Below are positions 50,765 through 57,081 of a stretch of DNA of 64,000 bases, one piece after another. Each line of letters starts with the position of its first letter. Positions within the stretch are counted from its first letter, which is position 1. Origin of the DNA: Streptomyces sp. CGMCC 4.7035. GTDB lineage: Bacteria; Actinomycetota; Actinomycetes; Streptomycetales; Streptomycetaceae. The stretch lies in NCBI RefSeq assembly GCF_031583065.1, contig NZ_CP134053.1:7481001-7545000 (forward strand). Reading direction: 5' to 3'. The notes beneath the pieces were generated by a model. That model did not search any database. It saw only the letters and a list, made by a program, of their open reading frames with translations, and was not told the origin of the DNA. The position numbers were made by a program, and so were the translations under genes.

Positions 50765-50977
50765 ATGAGCACCACCGAGAACGACCCGATCGTCAAGCCG
50801 GACAACACCCACGTCACCGACGCACCGGCGGGCGACGCGATCAAGCCGCTCAACACGCACGTCACCGACGCTCCGGCCGGCGACGAGGTCAAGCCGCTCA
50901 ACACGCACGTCACCGACGTGGACGAGGGCGGCGAGACCACCCCGGACAACACCCACGTGACGTCCGAGCCCAACTAG
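50765..50977 (+). CDS. afsS: AfsS, sigma-factor-like small regulator
   Basis: A 70-residue acidic protein built on the repeat NTHVT: KPDNTHVTDAP, KPLNTHVTDAP, KPLNTHVTDVD, TPDNTHVTSEP, four copies at about 15-, 17- and 16-residue spacing. S. coelicolor AfsS (63 residues) has the same repeats, usually described as three. AfsS acts downstream of AfsR in nutrient stress and antibiotic activation; its biochemical mode is not firmly known. ATG at 50765 preceded by GGGGAGGCAGCACC, an excellent ribosome site. Just downstream of afsR with the AfsR operator between them. Confidence 0.93.
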   Translation: MSTTENDPIVKPDNTHVTDAPAGDAIKPLNTHVTDAPAGDEVKPLNTHVTDVDEGGETTPDNTHVTSEPN

Positions 50978-50998
50978 ACCTTCCTCCCACACGGGGAT

Positions 50999-51035
50999 CG
51001 GCCGCGGCGGCGCGGAGGGGGAGCCGTCGCGGCCG
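50999..51035 (+). terminator. Terminator after afsS
   Basis: CGGCCGCGGCGGC pairs with GCCGTCGCGGCCG, one mismatch, 11-base loop; 22 bases past the stop codon. Confidence 0.7.
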
Positions 51036-51269
51036 AGGTGTGTCCGGCGCGCGGCCCGGACCGATCAGCGGCTTCTGCGCCAACGCGCGCCCCAGACCCC
51101 GCGGCCTCCTCCGGTTCACCGCAGCGGACGTCTTCCACCGGCCCGCACGGATCGTCGAGGAGATCCGCGCCGCCCTCGTCCGGCTCCGCCATGCTCGCGT
51201 CCGCTGAGGCGGCGTATACGTGCCTGCGCAACCATGTCGGAACGCGCCCTTCCCGGCCATACTGACCGC

Positions 51270-52685
51270 ATGCTGAGGCTGGCGGGGAGCAGGCGGCGCC
51301 GAGGGCAGCGGGGCGGCGGGGAGTCGGCGCGGGTCGAGGCGGATGTCACCGCCTTCGGTGAGCGGCTGGGCGCCCATTCCTTCAGCCCGGGGATGCCGGG
51401 CACGACCGAGGAGATGGCGGCGGACTACGCGAGCGCCCTCGACGCCTACGAACTGGCGGGGCGCGAGGCGCGCCGGAACCCGGACGCCGCCCTGCGCGCC
51501 CTGGACGACGGAACGCACGCCCTCGCACGGCTCGACGCCCGCCTCGCCGGTGAACCCTTGCCGGAATGGCTCGCGCCGTGCTTCTTCGACCCCCGGCACG
51601 GGCGGTCGGTCCGTGAGGTGCGCTGGGCGCCGGAGGGCGGCGTGGCGCGCATGATCCCGGTCTGCGCGGCCGACGCCGTGCGGCTCGACGAGGGGCAGCC
51701 CCCGATAGCCACCGGCCACTCCCGGCCCGCCCCGAAGGCCCCCGCCGCCCCGCGGCGGTCCGAGCCCGCCGGCTCGCCTCCCACGGCCACGCCGTCCGCC
51801 CCGGCGAGCCGGGTGGTCCGCGGCGTGGGGCCGCGCAAGCTGTCGTTGCGCGGACCGCAGCTCCGGTCGCAGGCTCCCGTCGCGCTGGTCGTCCGCATCA
51901 CCTCGCCGGACCGGGCGGAAGTCTGCGTCAAGGGGCACAAGGAGGTGCTGGGCGAGGGGCCGCTGAGCGTCCGCGTCCCGGTGCCCGCTGCCCGGGGCCG
52001 TGCCCGTGAGGTTCCCTTCTCGGTCGTCACCCGGGGCAGTTGGGAGGCGTGGCTGGAGGCGGCTGAGTCCTCCGCCCCGGCCGGTCGCCCCGTCGTCCGC
52101 GCGGCCGAGAAGCCCGTACGCGCCCCACGCCCCGCCCCCGTGCTCACCAAACCCCGGCTGCGCGACCGCTACACCCCCCAACAGCTCCTGATCAGGGGGG
52201 CCGTCGTCGCCTACGCCGGGTACGGTGCGGCGCTGGCCGCGCTCGGGCATGTCACGCAGGCCTTCGTCGGTGGTCTCGTCCTGGCCTTCGCCGGACTCAT
52301 GGCAGGGGGCCTCGGCGGGTTCATTCTGCTTTTCGGTCGCGACATCTGGGCAGTCATGCGCCGGGGGCGTCTGGTGCGCACCGAGTACCTGCGGACGCTG
52401 AAGCCCCCGAAGTACAGCTCACAGGGCCAGTGGAAGCACGAGTACGGGTACACGGACGGCGCCGACAGGCAGGTGGTCCACCGCCGCGACGCCCCCAACG
52501 GCACCGTGCACCCGCTGCCGTACCGGAGGATGTGGTACGTCGAGGGAGCCGAGGAGGAACTCGTCCTCCTCTTGACCCCGTTCGCCCAGACCGTGCTTGT
52601 CCTGCTGGTGACCCCGGTCTTCCTCGCCGTCTCCGCCGTATGCCTCGTCGTCTTCCCGGGACTGCTCATCCACGACCTTCTGTGA
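51270..52685 (+). CDS. Hypothetical membrane protein
   Basis: A 471-residue protein of no recognised family. The N-terminal 300 residues are soluble: a helical part (TTEEMAADYASALDAYELAG) and a beta-rich part after a Pro/Ala linker. Then come two or three membrane helices (GAVVAYAGYGAALAALGHVT; FVGGLVLAFAGLMAGGLGGF), a cytoplasmic-looking loop and one or two C-terminal helices (LVLLVTPVFLAVSAVCLVVF). The start could be the ATG at 51270, which has a -10-like CATACT 6 bases upstream, or 51234. It converges on the acyl-CoA ligase gene, with the two 3' ends overlapping by 20 bases. Downstream of afsS, but with its own likely promoter. Confidence 0.65.
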   Translation: MLRLAGSRRRRGQRGGGESARVEADVTAFGERLGAHSFSPGMPGTTEEMAADYASALDAYELAGREARRNPDAALRALDDGTHALARLDARLAGEPLPEWLAPCFFDPRHGRSVREVRWAPEGGVARMIPVCAADAVRLDEGQPPIATGHSRPAPKAPAAPRRSEPAGSPPTATPSAPASRVVRGVGPRKLSLRGPQLRSQAPVALVVRITSPDRAEVCVKGHKEVLGEGPLSVRVPVPAARGRAREVPFSVVTRGSWEAWLEAAESSAPAGRPVVRAAEKPVRAPRPAPVLTKPRLRDRYTPQQLLIRGAVVAYAGYGAALAALGHVTQAFVGGLVLAFAGLMAGGLGGFILLFGRDIWAVMRRGRLVRTEYLRTLKPPKYSSQGQWKHEYGYTDGADRQVVHRRDAPNGTVHPLPYRRMWYVEGAEEELVLLLTPFAQTVLVLLVTPVFLAVSAVCLVVFPGLLIHDLL

Positions 52686-54321
52686 CGCGGCCGGCATGCC
52701 CCCGCAACTCCCCCTTCACCACCTTCCCGCTCGCGTTGCGCGGCAGCTCGGCCACGAACTCCACCTCCCGTGGCACCTTGTAGTTCGCCATCTCCCGGCG
52801 GGACCAGGCGATCAGGTCGTCGGCGGTCAGGAGCGCGCCCGGGCGGCGGACGACGTACGCCTTGCCGACCTCGCCCAGCCGGGCGTCCGGTACGCCGATC
52901 ACCGCCACGTCCGCGACGTCCGGGTGCAGGCCCAGCAGTTGCTCGATCTCCGCGGGATAGGCGTTGAAGCCGCCCACGATGAACATGTCCTTGATGCGGT
53001 CCGTGATGCGGAGGTTGCCGGACACGTCCAGGACCCCCACGTCGCCCGTGCGCAGCCAGCCGTCGGGGGTCAGGACCTCAGCCGTGGCCCGCTCGTCCTC
53101 GAAGTAGCCCTGCATGACGTTGAAGCCCCGGACCAGGACCTCGCCCGGGGCACCAGGCGGCAGGGGGGCACCCTTCGCGTCGGCCACCCGTATCTCCGTT
53201 CCGGGGATCGCCCTGCCCGAGGTCGTCGCGATCACCGACGGCTCGTCGCCCCTGCGGCACATCGTCACGAAACCGCTCGCCTCCGACAGGCCGTACGCCG
53301 TCAGGACGGTGTCCACGCCGAGTTCGCCCCGCAGGCGTTCCACCAGGCGCAGCGGCACCACCGCCGCTCCCGTCACCACCAGGCGCAGGGCCGAGAGATC
53401 GTAGGCGTCCCGGGAGGGGTGGTCGAGCAGGGACTGGTGCAGGGTCGGCGGGCCCGGCAGTACCGAGACGCGCTCCGCCGCTATGTTCGCCAGCGCCGTG
53501 TCCACGTTGAACACCGGTTGCGGGATCATCGTCGCGCCCCGCATCAGGCAGGCCAGGACGCCTGCCTTGTAGCCGAACGTGTGGAAGAAGGGGTTCACGA
53601 TCAGGTAGCGGTCGCCCTGGCTCAGGCCGGCCAGGTCGGTCCAGATCTCGTACGCCCGCAGCGTCTGCGCGTGCGTGATGACCGCGCCCTTCGGGCGGCC
53701 CGTCGTGCCCGACGTGAAGATGATGTCCGACGGGTGCGCGCCCGTCAGGGTCGCCGCGCGCTCCCGCACCTCCGGCTCCCCGACACCCTCCCCGCTCGCC
53801 AGGAAGTCCTTCCACGTGCGGAAGTCGGCCGGGGCGTCGTCCGCCAGGACCACCACCTGTTCCAGGTGCGGGAGGGCGGGAAGCGGACCCGAACCCGGTC
53901 CGTCCTGCGGCGCGCGGCGCAACGGCGCCCGACGCAGTGACGCCCGACGCAATGACGCCACATACGACGTGCCAAGGAACGTGCCCGTCACGAACAGCAG
54001 CTTCGCCCGGCTTCGCTCCAGTACGTACGCCGCCTCCGTACCCTTGAAGCGTGTGTTGAGGGGGACCAGGACCGCGCCCGCCGAGACCGCGCCCAGCGCC
54101 GAGACGATCCAGTCGAGGGTGTTCGGTGCCCAGATCGCCACGCGGTCGCCGACGCCGACGCCGTTCGCGACGCAGGCCGCCGCCGCGCGTTCCACGCGGG
54201 CGCCCAGTTCGGCGTACGTGATCCGGGTACGGCCCTCGACGACCGCCTCGACGTCGGCGTAGCGCCGGGCCGCGCTCCGCACCAGCCCGGGAATGCTGCC
54301 CCACTCCACGTCTTCGCGCAC
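52666..54321 (-). CDS. FadD3-like acyl-CoA ligase
   Basis: A 551-residue adenylate-forming enzyme. P-loop A3 motif SDIIFTSGTTGRPKGAVITH, A5 YGLSEASGF, A8 GWLRTGDVGVLDVSGNLRIT with DRIKDMFIVGGFNAYPAEIE, and the A10 Lys in LPRNASGKVVKGEL. N-terminal APNTLDWIVSALGAVSAGAV and VPLNTRFKGTEAAYVLERSR resemble actinobacterial FadD3, the ligase that activates the C/D-ring propionate of steroids, so a polycyclic or branched acid substrate is plausible but not proven. Residues 124-138 contain a repeated S/A-L-R-R-A motif from a 15-bp tandem repeat, absent in relatives I know. Divergent from the aldolase operon, with two shared-operator copies between. Confidence 0.88.
   Translation of the reverse strand: MREDVEWGSIPGLVRSAARRYADVEAVVEGRTRITYAELGARVERAAAACVANGVGVGDRVAIWAPNTLDWIVSALGAVSAGAVLVPLNTRFKGTEAAYVLERSRAKLLFVTGTFLGTSYVASLRRASLRRAPLRRAPQDGPGSGPLPALPHLEQVVVLADDAPADFRTWKDFLASGEGVGEPEVRERAATLTGAHPSDIIFTSGTTGRPKGAVITHAQTLRAYEIWTDLAGLSQGDRYLIVNPFFHTFGYKAGVLACLMRGATMIPQPVFNVDTALANIAAERVSVLPGPPTLHQSLLDHPSRDAYDLSALRLVVTGAAVVPLRLVERLRGELGVDTVLTAYGLSEASGFVTMCRRGDEPSVIATTSGRAIPGTEIRVADAKGAPLPPGAPGEVLVRGFNVMQGYFEDERATAEVLTPDGWLRTGDVGVLDVSGNLRITDRIKDMFIVGGFNAYPAEIEQLLGLHPDVADVAVIGVPDARLGEVGKAYVVRRPGALLTADDLIAWSRREMANYKVPREVEFVAELPRNASGKVVKGELRGHAGRVTEGRG
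53911..53955. repeat. 15-bp tandem repeat, 3 copies, inside FadD3-like gene
   Basis: CGCGCGGCGCAACGG, CGCCCGACGCAGTGA and CGCCCGACGCAATGA in tandem (plus strand), encoding a Leu-Arg-Arg-Ala-type repeat in a surface linker. Length is a multiple of three, so copy changes stay in frame. Confidence 0.75.
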
Positions 54322-54345
54322 AGCGACCTCCCCACGGAACGCATA

Positions 54346-54389
54346 GCTGACTACCCGTCAGATTAGCTGTAGCCTGACGGACTGTCAGC
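54346..54389. promoter_or_regulatory. Two shared-operator sites between ligase and aldolase genes
   Basis: Site A GCTGACT-ACC-CGTCAGA (54346-54362) and site B CCTGACG-GAC-TGTCAGC (54373-54389), each with two to three outer or inner mismatches to the consensus, 27 bases centre to centre. They lie in the 94-base gap between divergent genes and would control both. Confidence 0.65.
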
Positions 54390-54415
54390 TATCCGTTCAC
54401 CTGCGGAGGTGCTCC

Positions 54416-55564
54416 ATGGCCGGACTCAAGGACGCCACCGCCATCGTCGGTATCGGACAGACCGCCTTCGCCCGGCAGCTCCCCGAGTCCGAGAAGGCGT
54501 TGGCCTGTCGCGCCGTCCTCGCCGCGCTCGACGACGCCGGGATCGCGCCCGGCGAGGTCGACGCGCTCGCCTCGTACACCATGGAGGAGACCGACGAGGT
54601 CGAGGTCGCCAAGGCGGTCGGGCTCGGTGACCTCACCTTCTTCAGCAAGGTCGGGTACGGGGGCGGCGGTTCCTGTGCCACCGTCGCGCACCTCGCGGCC
54701 GCCGTCACCACCGGGCAGGCGACCGTCGGCGTCGCCTGGCGGTCACGCAAGCGCGGCAGCGGGCCCCGGCCGTGGAGGAACACGGCCGCCCAACTGCCCA
54801 CCCCCGCCCAGTGGACCCGGCCCTTCGGGCTCCTCAGGCCGGTCGACGAGATCGGGATGCTCGCCCGCCGCTACATGTACGAGTACGGGGCGACCCGGGA
54901 CCATCTGTTCAACGTCGCCCTCGCCTGCCGCAACCGGGCCAATCAGAATCCCGCCGCCATGATGTACGAGCGGCCCCTCACCAGGGACATGTATATGACC
55001 TCCCGGTGGATCAGTGAGCCGCTGTGCCTCTTCGACAACTGCCTGGAGACGGACGGCGCCCTGGCCTGCGTGATCGTCTCCGCCGAGCGCGCCCGCGACT
55101 GCCGGCACCGGCCCGTGTACGTCCACTCCGCCGCGCAGGGCCTGCCCTCCCAGCACCACGGCATGGTCAACTACTGGAACGACGACCCGCTCACCGGCCC
55201 CGCCTGGACGGCCGCCCGGCACCTGTGGAAGCACGCCGACCTCACCCCGGACGACGTCGACGTCGCCCAGATCTACGACGCGTTCACGCCGCTGATACCG
55301 CTCTCCCTGGAGGGGTACGGCTTCTGCGGCAGGGGCGAGGGCGGGGCGTTCACCGAGGGGGGCGCCCTCGAAATCGGCGGGCGGTTGCCGATCAACACCG
55401 GGGGCGGCGGACTGTCCGAGGCGTACGTCCACGGGTTCAACCTCATCAACGAGGGCGTGAAGCAGTTGCGCGGCACCAGTACCGCCCAGGTGCCGGGTGC
55501 CGCCACCTGTCTGGTCACCGCCGGTGAGGGGGTCCCGACCTCCGCCCTTCTCCTGAGGAGCTGA
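54416..55564 (+). CDS. Ltp2-like thiolase-fold retro-aldolase
   Basis: A 382-residue protein of the lipid-transfer/thiolase superfamily. The usual thiolase C-terminal His motif (LSKGHPxG) is replaced by LSEAYVHG. Tyr287 (AQIYDAF) and Tyr337 (SEAYVHG) match in motif and spacing (50 residues) the catalytic Tyr294/Tyr344 pair reported for the Ltp2 aldolase of steroid side-chain degradation. Ltp2 cleaves a beta-hydroxyacyl-CoA by retro-aldol reaction and needs a DUF35 partner; a DUF35 gene follows at 55601. The enzyme is therefore more likely an aldolase than a beta-ketothiolase. ATG at 54416 preceded by TGCGGAGGTGCTCC. Confidence 0.85.
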   Translation: MAGLKDATAIVGIGQTAFARQLPESEKALACRAVLAALDDAGIAPGEVDALASYTMEETDEVEVAKAVGLGDLTFFSKVGYGGGGSCATVAHLAAAVTTGQATVGVAWRSRKRGSGPRPWRNTAAQLPTPAQWTRPFGLLRPVDEIGMLARRYMYEYGATRDHLFNVALACRNRANQNPAAMMYERPLTRDMYMTSRWISEPLCLFDNCLETDGALACVIVSAERARDCRHRPVYVHSAAQGLPSQHHGMVNYWNDDPLTGPAWTAARHLWKHADLTPDDVDVAQIYDAFTPLIPLSLEGYGFCGRGEGGAFTEGGALEIGGRLPINTGGGGLSEAYVHGFNLINEGVKQLRGTSTAQVPGAATCLVTAGEGVPTSALLLRS

Positions 55565-55603
55565 GCCATGTCCGCCACCTTTGCCCTGAGGAGCTGAACC
55601 GTG
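55541..55603 (+). repeat. Tandem duplication of a start region with a 9-codon ORF
   Basis: TCCGCC, then CCTGAGGAGCTGA-x-CC-ATG/GTG, occurs twice in tandem (55541-55570, 55571-55603). The first copy provides the aldolase stop plus an ATG that opens a 9-codon mini-ORF (55568-55597, MSATFALRS); the second provides the real DUF35 start at 55601. The mini-ORF ends 3 bases before that start and may couple or attenuate translation. Confidence 0.7.
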
Positions 55604-56029
55604 ACCGACGCCCTCCTCTCCCCCGTCCACGACGAGGACGGGGCGCCCTTCTGGGAGTACGCCGCCCGGGGCGAACTGCGCGTCCAGGCCTGCGCCGAGT
55701 GCGGCGAGCCGCGCTTCCCGCCGCGCCCCTGCTGCCCGCACTGCCAGTCGTTCACGAGCGAGTGGCGGCGGGTGAGCGGGAAGGGGCGGATCTGGTCGTA
55801 CGTCGTCCCGCATCCGCCGTTGCTTCCGGCGTACGCGGCGCAGGTGCCGTACAACGTGATCGTGGTGGAGCTGGCCGAGGCACCGCGCATCCGGCTCGTC
55901 GGGAATCTCGTGAGCGGCCCCGAGGCGCCTTTGAACTCATCGCCGCCCGAACGGATCCGCATCGGCGCCAAGGTGCAGGTCGCCTTCGACGGGGACGGGC
56001 TGCCCCGGTGGGTTCTGGAGCGGCCGTGA
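55601..56029 (+). CDS. DUF35 / OB-fold Zn-ribbon protein
   Basis: A 142-residue protein. An N-terminal zinc ribbon, C-x2-C and C-x2-C in QACAECGEPRFPPRPCCPHC, is followed by an OB-fold (GRIWSYVVPHPPLLPAYAAQ; IGAKVQVAFDGDGLP). DUF35 proteins bind CoA esters and dock onto thiolase-fold partners such as Ltp2. Its place directly after the aldolase gene supports a complex. The GTG start lies in a duplicated segment. The last 4 bases overlap the enoyl-CoA hydratase gene. Confidence 0.9.
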   Translation: MTDALLSPVHDEDGAPFWEYAARGELRVQACAECGEPRFPPRPCCPHCQSFTSEWRRVSGKGRIWSYVVPHPPLLPAYAAQVPYNVIVVELAEAPRIRLVGNLVSGPEAPLNSSPPERIRIGAKVQVAFDGDGLPRWVLERP

Positions 56030-56805
56030 GCGAGGGGCTGCGGATCACCGCCGACAAGGAGACCGGGGTCGCGGTCGTCACCCTAGACCGGCCGGAGAAG
56101 CTCAACGCCATCGATCTGGGGACGGCCGACGAACTAGCCAGGATCTGGCGCGAGTTGCGGTTCGAAGACTCCGTACGGGCCGTCGTCCTCACCGGCGCGG
56201 GCGAGCGGGCCTTCTGCACGGGCCTCGACCGCGACGCCGAAGTGCCCCAGCCCACCTCGCCGTTCATGGTGGACGATCCGCTGATCAGGATCGGCCCGAA
56301 GGCGAACGACCTGTGGAAACCGGTGATCGCCGCCGTGTGCGGCATGACCTGCGGCGGGGCGTTCTATCTGCTCGGCGAGAGCGAGTTCATCGTCGCCGAC
56401 ACGACCGCGACCTTCTTCGACCCCCACACCACCTACGGGATGGTCAGCGCGTACGAGTCCGTCTACCTGGCGCACCGGATGCCGTACGGAGAGGCGGCGC
56501 GAATGGCGCTCATGGGGACCGCCGAGCGGATCTCCGCACGGCGGGCCCACGAGATCGGGCTGGTCTCCGAACTCACCGCCCCCGGCGGCGCGTTGGAAGC
56601 GGCGGTGAGCTGTGCCGCCGTCATCGCCTCCTACCCCCCGGAGGGTGTGCAGGGCACCGTACGGGCCCTGTGGGCGGCGAAGGAGGCGGCGCGTGCGCAG
56701 GCCTTCGCGCAGGCGCCGTCACTCATCAAGCTCGGGAACCTGCCGACGGAGCGGCAGGCGGAGCTGTTCGCCGGGAGGCGGACGAAAGGGTTCCGGGTGC
56801 GGTAG
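56026..56805 (+). CDS. Enoyl-CoA hydratase/isomerase family protein
   Basis: A 259-residue crotonase-fold enzyme. Motifs: VAVVTLDRPEKLNAIDLGTA, VRAVVLTGAGERAFCTGLDR (first oxyanion element), and AAVCGMTCGGAFYLLGESEF (second oxyanion element), FIVADTTATFFDPHTTYGMV. Hydratases add water to enoyl-CoA, giving the beta-hydroxyacyl-CoA that an Ltp2-type aldolase could then cleave. Start GTG overlaps the DUF35 stop (GTGA), so the three genes form one operon: hydration followed by retro-aldol cleavage. Confidence 0.9.
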   Translation: MSEGLRITADKETGVAVVTLDRPEKLNAIDLGTADELARIWRELRFEDSVRAVVLTGAGERAFCTGLDRDAEVPQPTSPFMVDDPLIRIGPKANDLWKPVIAAVCGMTCGGAFYLLGESEFIVADTTATFFDPHTTYGMVSAYESVYLAHRMPYGEAARMALMGTAERISARRAHEIGLVSELTAPGGALEAAVSCAAVIASYPPEGVQGTVRALWAAKEAARAQAFAQAPSLIKLGNLPTERQAELFAGRRTKGFRVR

Positions 56806-57081
56806 CTCCCGACCGGCAGGCGGAGTCGGCAGGAGGAGGCGACAGGACGAGCAGGCACGAGGAATCGGCGGCAGGTGTCGGCACGAGGAGCCGGCACGAG
56901 GCGTGAGCCCGCGGATCCGCCTCGCCGTGGCCGTGTTGTCGCGCCCTCACGCGTCGCCCAAGTCGCCACCGTGTGGCACGACTCGCGTACCCGGCGTAGC
57001 GTCATGGGGGACGGCCGCCGTCAAGAGCCCCTTCCGTGCGGTCCGGTACGACGGCCGTCCCCCTCGATGCGCGTGCCGGCG
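56806..57081. other. Intergenic between convergent genes
   Basis: About 275 bases, repetitive (GGCACGAGGA-type elements near 56850-56905) and non-coding by inspection. Confidence 0.4.
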
